NCBI RefSeq assembly: GCF_014652535.1
Contig: NZ_BMYZ01000001.1
Coordinates: 2,357,371-2,421,370, forward strand
Source: Cellvibrio zantedeschiae
Lineage (GTDB): Bacteria > Pseudomonadota > Gammaproteobacteria > Pseudomonadales > Cellvibrionaceae
Direction of reading: 5' to 3'
Length of the DNA stretch: 64,000 nt
A model generated the notes under the pieces. That model searched no databases. It was not told where the DNA came from and saw only the letters and a program-made list of their open reading frames with translations. Positions 1-7,798 of the stretch are shown here, one piece after another. Position 1 is the first letter of the stretch. Every line of letters starts with the position of its first letter. The position numbers and the translations under genes are program-made.

Positions 1-24
1 ATTAAACGTTATCGAGAGAATTAG

Positions 25-1197
25 ATGCTAATTAAACGCTTACTATTAAACGATCGCGGTGGTGCCATAGTGCTGGCATTGATTGCAGCTATGATGGTGT
101 TGATTCCCATTTTAAATCTCGCGGTGCCTGCATCCTCGCCTTTTCATGTTTCTACATTTACCGTCACCCTGCTCGGTAAATTTTTATGCTATGCATTGCT
201 CGCCTTATCAGTCGATTTAATTTGGGGTTACTGCGGAATTTTATCGCTTGGCCAAGGTGCTTTTTTTGCGCTTGGCGGTTATGCGATGGGTATGTATTTG
301 ATGCGTCAGATTGGCGCGCGCGGTCAATATGGCAATGCGGAATTACCTGACTTTATGGTGTTCTTGAACTGGGATCACCTGCCCTGGTACTGGCACGGTT
401 TCGATTCATTTGGCTTCACCTTATTAATGATTGTACTTGTGCCGGGTTTACTTGCATTTGTGTTTGGTTGGCTGGCGTTTCGTTCACGTGTGACCGGGGT
501 TTATTTTTCAATTATCACCCAGGCATTAACCTACGCATTAATGCTCGCCTTTTTCCGCAATGAAATGGGTTTTGGCGGCAACAACGGTTTAACCGACTTT
601 AAAGATATTTTGGGGCAACCCATAGCATCAGATGCAACCCGCATAGCCTTGTTTCTATCATCGGGCACTGCGTTAATTTTAGCCTACGTCGCTTGCCGCT
701 ATATTGTGACTTCACGCTTTGGTCGCATTGTGATTTCTATTCGCGATGCAGAAAGCCGCACACGTTTTTGCGGTTACAAAGTGGAATCTTACAAACTCTG
801 GATTTTTGTTTTCTCATCAGTACTCGCAGGAATCGCTGGCGCACTTTATGTTCCGCAAGTGGGCATTATTAACCCCGGTGAATTTTCGCCACTCAATTCT
901 ATTGAATTAGTAGTTTGGGTTGCCACTGGCGGGCGCGGTACTTTGTTCGGTGCAATCGTTGGCGCATTCAGTGTTAACTACGGCAAAACTTTATTTACAT
1001 CTTACTCACCCGAAACCTGGCTGTTTGCATTGGGCTCGCTGTTTGTGATTGTGACCTTGTTGCTACCCAAAGGCTTGGTCGGTTTATTTGGTCGCACTAA
1101 AAAATCTGAATCAGCACACGAAACGCTCGAAGAAGAAGCTCTCGACAATACAACTCCCGCAACTGGCGATACAAAAATTCTAGCGGAGCAAAAATGA
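25..1197 (+). CDS. urtC: Urea ABC transporter permease UrtC
   Basis: This is an inner-membrane permease of the branched-chain amino acid/urea (HAAT) ABC importer family, 390 aa, about the usual UrtC length. It has many hydrophobic segments spread through the chain, the LSLGQGAFFALGGYAMG motif near residues 72-88 typical of LivM/UrtC, and a charged cytoplasmic C-terminal tail. A GAGAGAA-like Shine-Dalgarno lies just before the ATG. Its stop codon overlaps the urtD start (ATGA), and urtE follows, so these are the last three genes of a urt operon whose urtA and urtB would lie before the window. The product imports urea together with UrtABDE. The family call is firm; urea specificity follows from the sequence type and gene order. 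Confidence 0.93.
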   Translation: MLIKRLLLNDRGGAIVLALIAAMMVLIPILNLAVPASSPFHVSTFTVTLLGKFLCYALLALSVDLIWGYCGILSLGQGAFFALGGYAMGMYLMRQIGARGQYGNAELPDFMVFLNWDHLPWYWHGFDSFGFTLLMIVLVPGLLAFVFGWLAFRSRVTGVYFSIITQALTYALMLAFFRNEMGFGGNNGLTDFKDILGQPIASDATRIALFLSSGTALILAYVACRYIVTSRFGRIVISIRDAESRTRFCGYKVESYKLWIFVFSSVLAGIAGALYVPQVGIINPGEFSPLNSIELVVWVATGGRGTLFGAIVGAFSVNYGKTLFTSYSPETWLFALGSLFVIVTLLLPKGLVGLFGRTKKSESAHETLEEEALDNTTPATGDTKILAEQK

Positions 1198-2054
1198 ACA
1201 TGAACATCCTCGCTCACGCAAAACAAGCGCTGCCGGTTAAAGATCCGGACTTTAGCGCAGCACCCACCGGCTTTGGTAAAGATGTCGATAACTTCGGCAA
1301 ACCATTGGATACCAGCAAGCGCACCATTTTGTATGTGGAAGGAATTACTGTTAGCTTTGACGGCTTTCGCGCGCTCAACAATCTCAATCTTTATATTGAT
1401 GATGGTGAACTACGCTGCATTATCGGCCCCAATGGCGCGGGCAAAACCACCATGATGGATGTGATTACCGGTAAAACCAAACCGGATGCAGGTTCAGTTT
1501 ATTTTGGTCAGCAAATTAATTTGCTTGAATTATCTGAACACCAAATTGCGCGCGGCGGTATTGGTCGCAAATTCCAAAAGCCAACAATTTTTGAAGCATT
1601 AACTGTGTATGAAAATTTGGAGCTTGCAACCGCATCTAACAAAGCAGTGTGGTGGACGCTAACCAAATCACTCACAGGCGAACAAAAATTTCGCATCGAC
1701 GAAGTATTAGTACAAATCGGTTTAAAAGATCATCGCTACAGAAACGCGGGCGCCCTCTCCCATGGGCAAAAACAGTGGCTGGAAATTGGCATGTTGCTTA
1801 TGCAAAGCCCGCGCGTATTGTTAGTCGATGAGCCCGTTGCGGGTATGACGGGCGAAGAAACCGAAAAAACGGCTGAACTTTTATTATCGCTCGCGGGAAA
1901 ACATTCAGTGATCGTTGTCGAGCATGACATGAAATTTGTGCGCTCAATTGCACGCAAGGTCACGGTATTGCATCAAGGCTCGGTATTAACCGAAGGCACT
2001 ATGGATCAAGTACAAAATGATCCCAAAGTAATTGAAGTCTACCTGGGCGAATAA
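1194..2054 (+). CDS. urtD: Urea ABC transporter ATP-binding protein UrtD
   Basis: This is the first of the two cytoplasmic ATPases that power urea import, 286 aa. It has a Walker A GPNGAGKTT near residue 78, a variant signature LSHGQKQWLEIG near residue 190 and Walker B LLVDEPVAGMT near residue 212; the LSHGQ form is characteristic of UrtD/LivG-type subunits. About 40 extra residues precede the ABC domain, as is normal for UrtD. Its ATG overlaps the urtC stop by 4 bases, indicating translational coupling. It pairs with UrtE downstream. Confidence 0.93.
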   Translation: MNMNILAHAKQALPVKDPDFSAAPTGFGKDVDNFGKPLDTSKRTILYVEGITVSFDGFRALNNLNLYIDDGELRCIIGPNGAGKTTMMDVITGKTKPDAGSVYFGQQINLLELSEHQIARGGIGRKFQKPTIFEALTVYENLELATASNKAVWWTLTKSLTGEQKFRIDEVLVQIGLKDHRYRNAGALSHGQKQWLEIGMLLMQSPRVLLVDEPVAGMTGEETEKTAELLLSLAGKHSVIVVEHDMKFVRSIARKVTVLHQGSVLTEGTMDQVQNDPKVIEVYLGE

Positions 2055-2076
2055 CAAAGAGCGGAGAGTAATAACA

Positions 2077-2772
2077 GTGCTACAAATTAACAGCATCAAC
2101 CAATACTACGGCCAAAGCCATATTTTGTGGGACTTGTCGCTCAAACTTAAAGAAGGCACTTGCGGTTGTTTGATTGGCCGCAACGGCGTAGGCAAAACCA
2201 CGCTTTTAAAATGCATCACTGGAATTTTACCCGTGCGCGATGGAGCCATAGAATTTAACGGTGAAACCATTAACAAATTTTCTACCGAAACCCGCGCTCG
2301 CTCTGGCATAGGCTTTGTGCCGCAAGGCCGTGAAATTTTCCCACTGTTAACGGTCGAAGAAAATTTAAAAATTTCACTCGGCGCCCGCAAAGACAAAGCT
2401 AAATCAATCCCCGCACAAATTTATGAATTATTCCCGGTATTAAAAGAAATGAAAAATCGTCGCGGTGGCGATTTATCGGGCGGGCAACAACAGCAACTCG
2501 CCATTGGCCGCGCACTAGTGCTAGATCCTAAATTATTAATTTTGGATGAGCCCACCGAAGGTATTCAACCAAATATTGTGCACGATATTGGCGAAGTTAT
2601 TCGCAAGCTTAACCGTGAACTCGGATTAACCGTTTTATTAGTCGAACAAAAATTACCTTTCGCTCGCCGCGTTGCTGATGATTTTTTTATTATGGAAAAA
2701 GGCAGCGTAGTCGCAAACGGGCCGATTGCAGATTTGAATGATGATTTGGTGCAACGTTATTTAAGCGTTTAA
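2077..2772 (+). CDS. urtE: Urea ABC transporter ATP-binding protein UrtE
   Basis: This is the second urea-importer ATPase, 231 aa from the GTG at 2077. I prefer that start because it has a good GGAGAG Shine-Dalgarno (2062-2067) and gives the usual UrtE N-terminus (MLQINSINQYYG); an in-frame ATG at 2032 would overlap urtD. Motifs visible are Walker A GRNGVGKTT, signature LSGGQQQQLAIGRAL and Walker B LILDEPTEG. It is the last gene of the urt operon. No classical terminator was found directly behind it. Confidence 0.93.
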   Translation: MLQINSINQYYGQSHILWDLSLKLKEGTCGCLIGRNGVGKTTLLKCITGILPVRDGAIEFNGETINKFSTETRARSGIGFVPQGREIFPLLTVEENLKISLGARKDKAKSIPAQIYELFPVLKEMKNRRGGDLSGGQQQQLAIGRALVLDPKLLILDEPTEGIQPNIVHDIGEVIRKLNRELGLTVLLVEQKLPFARRVADDFFIMEKGSVVANGPIADLNDDLVQRYLSV

Positions 2773-2996
2773 TTTTTAAACAATTTGAGCTCCGCCCGAT
2801 ACATTCCGCCAAAACCTTGCGATAAGTAGCGCAAGCTAAATACTTGCCGACGCCTTTTACGATGGCGCATCACAACACTCAAAAGACCTATTATTTGGGC
2901 GAGGCATCACCAAACCGCCACAAGGGGTGCAGCATACAGTCCCCACTTGTAATCGTTCAAAAAGTCGCCATATCGACATACAGTGATAAGGCGGTA
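2773..2996. other. Intergenic region between urtE and the ssrA promoter
   Basis: No gene is supported here. A minus-strand open frame (2857-3060) overlaps the probable ssrA promoter and has no recognisable product. No T-tract terminator for urtE was seen. Confidence 0.5.
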
Positions 2997-3024
2997 TGAC
3001 ATCGGCTGATATTAGAGGTAGAAT
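2997..3024 (+). promoter_or_regulatory. Probable sigma70 promoter of ssrA
   Basis: TGACAT (2997-3002) and TAGAAT (3019-3024) are separated by 16 bp and lie about 60 bp before the mature tmRNA 5' end, which leaves a short 5' leader for RNase P to remove. The assignment is from sequence match only. Confidence 0.45.
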
Positions 3025-3083
3025 GCCGCCCACTCGCTGACTTATGAGTAGCCTTCGCAAGAAGAGCTCAAGGTTAAGCGACC

Positions 3084-3438
3084 GGGGGCGTTATGGATTC
3101 GACGCTGGTAACAAAGCCCAAGGTGCATGTCGTGATGACAGCCAATCACGTTAATCCAAAGCTGTACTTGAATAGTCGCAAACGACGATTCTTACGCTTT
3201 AGCAGCTTAATCGCTGCTAACGGTCTCTAACAAGGTGCCAGTACCGCGTTAAAGCCCGTCATATAGAACTGGATCGCAGCAAAGCAAGCCTGGGGCGGCG
3301 CTGCTAAAACTTAACAGGATCGCTTGTATCGTCCTGCCTGTTGGGCTGATATGAGTTAAACCAATAAACGGACCTAAACATGTAGAGCCGCGGATGGAGT
3401 GCTGGCGGACGGGGGTTCAACTCCCCCCGCCTCCACCA
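3084..3438 (+). ncRNA. ssrA: Transfer-messenger RNA (tmRNA)
   Basis: tmRNA rescues stalled ribosomes by acting first as alanyl-tRNA and then as a short mRNA that adds a degradation tag. The 5' end GGGGGCG pairs with CGCCTCC before the 3' CCA, including the G-U pair at position 3 also seen in E. coli. The conserved GGATTCGACG follows the 5' end, and GGGTTCAACTCCC forms the T-arm near the 3' end. The tag reading frame (3178-3210) begins at GCA and encodes ANDDSYALAA then stop, close to the E. coli ANDENYALAA. The 3' end of ssrA is a common integration site for mobile DNA, and an accessory block begins right after it. Confidence 0.97.
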
Positions 3439-3447
3439 ATAACAAAA

Positions 3448-3477
3448 CCCTTGTCACGAAAGTGACAAGGGTTTTTT
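3448..3477 (+). terminator. Rho-independent terminator of ssrA
   Basis: A perfect 10-bp stem CCCTTGTCAC / GTGACAAGGG with a GAAA tetraloop is followed by TTTTTT, ten bases after the tmRNA CCA end. Confidence 0.93.
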
Positions 3478-3947
3478 ATTGGCCGCGAAGCGGGGTGTGT
3501 TGAATGCACAAAAGTCCGGGGTTGACCGCCATGGATGGCGGAAATGCAGAAAACGCAGGAGCAGTTTTCTGCCAAAAAATAATAATGAGCAATTTTTGCA
3601 CAGCGAAGCTGCCCGAAGGGCGAGGCACAAGGATGTGCCGAGTGAGCTCCCCCCTTTTCCTTTTCCAGAGTTATTCACGGAACTTTCTGCTGTTATTAGA
3701 TGTAATTGACGACACATAAAAAATAAGAGTTACTAGGCCGTTAAGAAGCTTTGTCTGCTTTGTCTGCTTTGTCCCCAATGACGTAGTTTTCTCGATATGC
3801 ATGACTGAAATGGTCGATGTTGATGAGTAACCATTCCAATCTCGAAGAATTTCGCAGATTGGAGGTCTCATTTTATAAAAAAGGACGCGTTGTCACCATT
3901 ACGGTAGTAAATTAGGACCTGTGAGGGCACAGCATCAAGAGGAAGTC
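3478..3947. other. Intergenic region after ssrA with two inverted repeats
   Basis: No convincing gene is present; open frames on both strands overlap repeats and show no recognisable product. The stretch holds a palindrome CCGCCATGGATGGCGG (3526-3541), then GCAGAAAAC / GTTTTCTGC arms around a 9-base spacer (3546-3572), and a short tandem repeat of TTTGTCTGC (3750-3773). It marks the junction between the conserved ssrA locus and the accessory block. Confidence 0.6.
3526..3572. repeat. Double hairpin intergenic repeat
   Basis: Two adjacent inverted repeats: CCGCCAT-GG-ATGGCGG and GCAGAAAAC-N9-GTTTTCTGC. The arrangement looks like a dispersed intergenic repeat element, but only this copy is in the window. 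Confidence 0.6.
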
Positions 3948-4346
3948 ATGGTTAAAAACATTATCGCGCTTGCGACGCTGACGTTAGCGATTTCAGGCTG
4001 TGCAACTTATCAGAAAGTACAGAACCAAGTCACCAAATCCGTTCAAGAAACCGAAGCTGTCGATAGCGGTGAATCGCTGCCCTCCACTTGCCAAGAAGCT
4101 ATAGAATTAATTGCTAGTACGCTCGATGAAGAAAGCCTAAAGACTCTGAAAGAAACAAAAAAGGAGGATTTGGCAATGTTCCATTTCTCGTGGGGTATGG
4201 GAATTCGTAATGGTTACGGGTTGTGGTCAAAGAAATCGCCGATTCGCCTTTCGTGCGCTAAGCGAATTGGGAAAAAAGACATACACCCTGATAATGCATC
4301 AGGAATAATCATGGAAGAAGTTTGGCGGATTGTTAATGGAATTTAA
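3948..4346 (+). CDS. Small hypothetical lipoprotein (Rap1a/Tai-like possible)
   Basis: A 132-aa protein from the ATG at 3948, chosen because an AGAGGA Shine-Dalgarno lies before it and a signal peptide with lipobox (ISGC-A) begins directly there; an upstream GTG in frame lacks this. After the lipid-anchored Cys comes a mostly charged domain with two further cysteines (one in the ESLPSTCQEA stretch, one in RLSCAKRIG), compatible with a disulfide. It probably sits on the inner face of the outer membrane or in the periplasm. The compact disulfide-type fold is reminiscent of small type VI immunity proteins, but no family motif is secure. First gene of the accessory block. Confidence 0.65.
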   Translation: MVKNIIALATLTLAISGCATYQKVQNQVTKSVQETEAVDSGESLPSTCQEAIELIASTLDEESLKTLKETKKEDLAMFHFSWGMGIRNGYGLWSKKSPIRLSCAKRIGKKDIHPDNASGIIMEEVWRIVNGI

Positions 4347-4446
4347 ACAACAATAGAAAGATGGCCTTCCCGTTACATTTTTCCGTTCCGTTTTGCTCCG
4401 CTATAGGGGAAGAACAAATAAAACGCGGTTTATTGAGGTATTGAAA

Positions 4447-4788
4447 ATGAAAATCTACATTTTCGCAATAACTGCGATTATTAGCGGGTGCGCTTCGTTC
4501 AATGAAAACACGTTATTTTTCGGTGAAATCGAATCAATAAATACCGAACCATTGGAAGTGGATGGAGAGGCCGAAGTTGTTGTGCGCATCGACAAGGGTG
4601 AGACAATCAGATTTTTCGTCACTTCGTGTAATCCGCCTGCTGGGTGCAGTAAAAAAACGGTTGATCTCCTTTCTAGGGCATCCCTACAACATGGAGCGCG
4701 AGTTGAAGTATCGGCCTATCTGTGGCGCCATCCGAAAGGTTCAAAGTACATTATTGAAAAACCAAATGGATACATCAAAAAAATTTAA
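4447..4788 (+). CDS. Small hypothetical lipoprotein
   Basis: A 113-aa protein starting at ATG 4447, where a signal peptide with the lipobox IISGC-A begins. A longer frame from 4393 adds a hydrophilic stretch before the signal peptide and is less likely. The mature part contains a CNPPAGC pair of cysteines. I do not recognise the family. The stop codon TAA (4786-4788) is embedded in a possible R'' box (ATTTAAC), as is common at the 3' end of integron cassette genes. Confidence 0.65.
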   Translation: MKIYIFAITAIISGCASFNENTLFFGEIESINTEPLEVDGEAEVVVRIDKGETIRFFVTSCNPPAGCSKKTVDLLSRASLQHGARVEVSAYLWRHPKGSKYIIEKPNGYIKKI

Positions 4789-4885
4789 CAATGTGTTAAA
4801 ACACCCCTTCGGCGCTTTGCGCCGCTACTGACAGTTGTCGTAGCGCATTTAGAGGCGGAAGGGACATCCATAACATTCGTTGGCT
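4783..4885 (+). repeat. Probable diverged attC site
   Basis: R'' ATTTAAC (4783-4789) and R' GTTGGCT (4879-4885) bracket a foldable sequence: AACAATGT near the left end pairs with ACATT-C-GTT near the right end with one bulged C, the arrangement of R/L boxes with an extrahelical base, and CCCTTC pairs with GAAGGG inside. It does not share the central sequence of the four clear sites, so the call is tentative. Confidence 0.45.
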
Positions 4886-4907
4886 TATGCAATTTGGAGT
4901 AATAACT

Positions 4908-5336
4908 TTGAAAATAAAGCTTTTGTTTTTCCTATTGAACCTAATGTTGTTTAGCTCATACGTGAATGCGGGAAATGACCGTAGCATCGCCTATGCTCAA
5001 CAAGATACGCCGGGTGCGATTGTGGTTGTTAGTATATTTGAACACGGAAAGAAATATGTGGCTTCAGTGAATGGTTTTGGAACTGAAACATTTGAGAAAA
5101 CTATTCTAATAGACAAGCAATATTTTGACAGCTTATGGGTTTTGGCAACATCCGAAGAAATAAGCAAATATACATTCATACCAACTCCAAAGGACCGTAT
5201 GGCTACACCGCAGTTTCGTACAATGACATTAGAAGACTCGAAGGGCATGAAAAAGCAGTTTAAAATACCTCACTCTGAATCGAATAAATCAGCTGAGGAA
5301 TTAATAAGTGCCATCAAAGATTTAATGTCAAAATAG
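4908..5336 (+). CDS. Hypothetical secreted protein
   Basis: A 142-aa protein. I favour the TTG at 4908 because TTTGGAG (4894-4900) is 7-8 bases upstream and the product then begins with a clean signal peptide (KIKLLFFLLNLML...VNA). The alternative ATG at 4887 would lie in or next to the upstream recombination site. The mature protein is small, with no cysteine and no recognised motif. The sequence after its stop contains AAGCTAAC, complementary in 7 of 8 positions to GTTGGCTT at 4879, consistent with a cassette spanning about 4880-5340. Confidence 0.6.
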   Translation: MKIKLLFFLLNLMLFSSYVNAGNDRSIAYAQQDTPGAIVVVSIFEHGKKYVASVNGFGTETFEKTILIDKQYFDSLWVLATSEEISKYTFIPTPKDRMATPQFRTMTLEDSKGMKKQFKIPHSESNKSAEELISAIKDLMSK

Positions 5337-5360
5337 AAGCTAACAAGCGACTATGGTTAA

Positions 5361-5768
5361 TTGCTTGCCGCAACGTCCGCTTTTGGCCGATCAGTAAAAC
5401 TAAGACTTTTACGCGTAATTCAAGTGACTTTTATCGCAGCATTAGCTGGTTGCACCGGTGAAACAGTCACTAACTCTTTTAATAACTATTCAGAAATGCA
5501 AGCTTCGGGTATTTTTGAGAAAGGTTGGTTGCCGAGCTATTTACCTAAATCAGCAACTAACATTAGAGAAAGCCATAATTTGGATTCAAATATTGTTAAT
5601 GCATCATTTACCTTTGAATCTACAGACGTTGAGTCTTTAAAGGAAAATTGTAAGCTTTCTAAAGAAACAGAAAAGGTCTATATTTTTTCATGTGAAATTG
5701 GCGAAAATGTTGCCAATTTAAACCTTTTTAAAAACGGTAAAGCTGAATACAAAAGTGTTCCAAAGTAA
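5361..5768 (+). CDS. Hypothetical lipoprotein of the GWLPSYLP type
   Basis: Open frame of 135 aa with a lipobox (AALAGC-T) near residue 30. The mature region has the pattern EKGWLPSYLPKSATNI followed by HNLD, which I know from many small bacterial proteins of unknown function. The start is unclear: TTG at 5361 lies inside a repeat (see 5372-5390) and has no Shine-Dalgarno, and the in-frame GTG at 5424 gives a very short signal peptide. The stop is followed by AATTTAAC, the R'' box of the first clear attC site. Confidence 0.6.
   Translation: MLAATSAFGRSVKLRLLRVIQVTFIAALAGCTGETVTNSFNNYSEMQASGIFEKGWLPSYLPKSATNIRESHNLDSNIVNASFTFESTDVESLKENCKLSKETEKVYIFSCEIGENVANLNLFKNGKAEYKSVPK
5372..5390 (+). 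repeat. Copy 1 of the 19-bp AATGTCYGCTTTTGGCCGA repeat
   Basis: Reads aacgtccgcttttggccga. Related copies occur at 8403, 10539, 12003 and 14740, all on the same strand between small genes of the accessory block. Confidence 0.75.
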
Positions 5769-5771
5769 AAA

Positions 5772-5904
5772 ATTTAACAAGTCGCTCAAGCATCGCGCAC
5801 TTCGTGCGCTGGACATTTTTTAGGTCGCAGTTTTGTGGTTTTGCTGCGCAAAAGTATTCCACAAAACTACAACTTAATAACTGCCGCTTAGCTCGGCGTT
5901 ATAG
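5772..5904 (+). repeat. attC site 1
   Basis: R'' ATTTAAC (5772-5778) and R' GTTATAG (5898-5904). Inside are GTCGCTCAAGC near the left end and GCTTAGCTCGGC near the right end (L boxes) and a long central hairpin with the perfect arms AGTTTTGTGG / CCACAAAACT. The central part is almost identical in sites 2 and 3, as in species-specific chromosomal integron attC families. Confidence 0.9.
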
Positions 5905-5917
5905 CTCAGGAGCAACC

Positions 5918-6397
5918 GTGAATAAATTTCTTCTTGTGTTTTTACTTTTGATGATGTCTTTTTCTGCAATTGCAGACACCAAATCAGATGAAGCTATTTC
6001 AAAAGCTCTAGTCGGTGAATGGAAATGGAATAAATCTTTCGAAGGTTGCAAGGAAAATGGTGTCGCTGCATTCAAATTGAATGGCACATATACAATTACA
6101 ACGGAAGACTGTTCTATTGCTGACGACGGTTTTGGTTACTTTCATTATGGTTGGTTTGTTTCCAATAATTACATCTGCTTGGCTTATGATGAAAGACAAT
6201 CAAATGAAGTTAAACCTACAAAGAAAGAACTAAAAACTTTCCTAAAAAATAAGAAGGCCGAGGGCTTTAATAAGCGAGATTGTATCTGGGAAGTGTTAAG
6301 TTATACGTCAAAAGCATTCACTCTAAAACATACATGGGACAATGACGGGAAGCCTGTCGAGGAAGTCTTTATTCTTAAAAAGTCAAGGTGGCTATAA
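5918..6397 (+). CDS. Cassette-encoded hypothetical secreted protein
   Basis: A 159-aa protein starting at GTG 5918, with CAGGAG (5907-5912) at the right distance and a signal peptide directly following (NKFLLVFLLLMMSFSAIA). The open frame extends upstream to 5804, but that part is attC sequence. The mature protein has a lipocalin-like look (GEWKWNKSFEGCKENGVAAF, a Gly-Thr-Tyr turn, three cysteines and several Trp), typical of small periplasmic beta-barrel proteins; this is an inference. Its stop codon lies in the R'' box of the next site (GCTATAAC), which is the exact complement of this cassette's start (GTTATAGC). Confidence 0.78.
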   Translation: MNKFLLVFLLLMMSFSAIADTKSDEAISKALVGEWKWNKSFEGCKENGVAAFKLNGTYTITTEDCSIADDGFGYFHYGWFVSNNYICLAYDERQSNEVKPTKKELKTFLKNKKAEGFNKRDCIWEVLSYTSKAFTLKHTWDNDGKPVEEVFILKKSRWL

Positions 6398-6522
6398 CAA
6401 GTCGCTCAAGCTTCGCACCTTCGGTGCTGGACAGCTTTTAAGTCGCAGTTTTGTGGTTTTGCTGCGCAAAAGTATTCCACAAAACTGCAACTTAAAAACT
6501 GCCGCTTAGCTCGGCGTTATGA
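6392..6522 (+). repeat. attC site 2
   Basis: R'' CTATAAC (6392-6398) and R' GTTATGA (6516-6522). The centre has the same TTTTAAGTCGCAGTTTTGTGG-type left arm and CCACAAAACTGCAACTT right arm as sites 1 and 3, flanking TTTTGCTGCGCAAAA. The R'' box is complementary to the R' of site 1, not to its own right end, as expected for an inserted cassette. Confidence 0.92.
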
Positions 6523-6535
6523 AAAGGATCTACCA

Positions 6536-7114
6536 ATGAATAAAATTATAATTACTTTGGTTTCTTTTGCGCTTTGTGCCTGCGCGAATAAAAACAGTGT
6601 ATCTGAATATAGTTCATGGAAAGGCTCGTCAGCTTATTCTCCGAAAATACATAATTTCTCAAGCTATTATTCGAATCTAAAGAATAGAAAGGTAATTCAC
6701 AAAGAATCATTTATCGGAAATTTTACTTTGTACTACAGCCCAACAAAAATTGACGAAAATACTGTTGTTGTCCCACAAGTCCATTGTTTTTCTGCTGAAT
6801 TGGAATCTACGCACCCCGTGGCGCCAACTGATGAAATAAAATGTAAGTATTCGGAAACAATTAAATATTACGCTAAAAATCTAGCATTCTTTTTCAATTC
6901 AGAAAAAGCTAAAGAGGATTCAGAAATTTTCAATATTGCTTATAAGTGGTACAGTCAGTTTGGAGAAAATCAATTTATTACGAAAATTATAGAGGTTGAG
7001 AATTTATATTATATACATTCATCAGGGAGCGGCTGCGCGCCTAGTTATAGAGTAATTAGAAATAATTTAGGTGATTATATCTTTGAGCAGGAAGAAGTAA
7101 TGATTTGTTCATAA
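6536..7114 (+). CDS. Cassette-encoded hypothetical lipoprotein
   Basis: A 192-aa protein with AAGGA upstream and a short signal peptide ending in a lipobox-like LCAC-A. The mature part is rich in Ser, Tyr and Asn, with cysteines at VHCF, IKCKY, GCAP and MICS that could form disulfides. I do not recognise a family. Base composition is visibly more A/T-rich than the flanking housekeeping genes, as usual for cassettes. The cassette begins TTATGAA and ends with R'' TTCATAAC, an exact 8-base complement. Confidence 0.75.
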   Translation: MNKIIITLVSFALCACANKNSVSEYSSWKGSSAYSPKIHNFSSYYSNLKNRKVIHKESFIGNFTLYYSPTKIDENTVVVPQVHCFSAELESTHPVAPTDEIKCKYSETIKYYAKNLAFFFNSEKAKEDSEIFNIAYKWYSQFGENQFITKIIEVENLYYIHSSGSGCAPSYRVIRNNLGDYIFEQEEVMICS

Positions 7115-7241
7115 CAAGTCGCTCAAGCACCAGTCGCTTCGCTCCTTGGACAGTTTTTAAGTCGCAGTTTTGTGGTTTTGCTGCGCAAAAGTATTCCACA
7201 AAACTACAACTTAAAAACTGCCGCTTAGCTCGGCGTTAGGC
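7109..7241 (+). repeat. attC site 3
   Basis: R'' TCATAAC (7109-7115) and R' GTTAGGC (7235-7241), the latter matching the consensus GTTRRRY exactly. The central hairpin is nearly identical to sites 1 and 2. Confidence 0.93.
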
Positions 7242-7244
7242 ATC

Positions 7245-7721
7245 ATGAAAACAACTATTTATGCATTTGTATTCGCAACTTTAATCCAACTACCGTTGGG
7301 GTATTTTTTTGTTTCACTTGAAAGCTTAGTTTTGGGGCATGGTTTTATTGGTGTCGCAAATGGTATTGGGTTCTACTTATTATCGGTATTATTTGTATCA
7401 TGCACTGTAATTTTATTATTCGGCCTTCCTGTTTATTTTGTGCTTAAAAACTTTAGGTTAAATACAACATTGAATATTGCCATTGTAGGTTTTCTTATTC
7501 CATTAATAATTTTATCCGTTTTAAATTTCGGTATTACCAGCTACGAAGGTTATTCTGCTGGGGAAAACTACTATGGAACTTATAGAGAAACTTTTGTAGG
7601 CGGAACTAGAACTATATGGGGTTGGGTGAAATTATTCGAGGAAATATTGACCTTTGGCATTCATGGCGTTGTCGGTGCAACTATATTTCATAAAGTGTAT
7701 CTCGGAAAAGGTAAAGCCTAA
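7245..7721 (+). CDS. Cassette-encoded integral membrane protein
   Basis: A 158-aa protein with about four transmembrane segments (residues about 5-25, 33-62, 73-97 and 130-148) and a Gly/Tyr-rich loop between the third and fourth. No family is recognised; the fold size is like small DUF membrane proteins common in cassettes. The start codon lies only a few bases from the cassette boundary (GTTAGGCATCATG), so there is little room for a Shine-Dalgarno. The cassette's own R'' (GCCTAAC, 7716-7722) overlaps the stop and is the exact complement of GTTAGGC at 7235. Confidence 0.75.
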   Translation: MKTTIYAFVFATLIQLPLGYFFVSLESLVLGHGFIGVANGIGFYLLSVLFVSCTVILLFGLPVYFVLKNFRLNTTLNIAIVGFLIPLIILSVLNFGITSYEGYSAGENYYGTYRETFVGGTRTIWGWVKLFEEILTFGIHGVVGATIFHKVYLGKGKA

Positions 7722-7792
7722 CAAAGCAATTCGCTACGCTCACTGTATCGCAAAATCACAACTTGAAACCGCCGCTGAACTCGGCGTTAGGC
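7716..7792 (+). repeat. attC site 4 (short form)
   Basis: R'' GCCTAAC (7716-7722) and R' GTTAGGC (7786-7792) are perfect consensus boxes. The site is 77 bp, with a reduced centre that keeps only part of the arm (CACAACTTGAAACCGCCGC) found in sites 1-3, so it looks like an internal deletion of the same family. Confidence 0.9.
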
Positions 7793-7798
7793 ATTGTC

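Noticed and set aside
3407..3438. Second copy of the ssrA 3' end (attR)
   Set aside because: No repeat of GGGTTCAACTCCC with the CCA end was found further right in the window.
5804..5917. N-terminal extension of the cassette protein at 5918
   Set aside because: The extension is encoded by attC site 1; the GTG at 5918 has the Shine-Dalgarno and the signal peptide.
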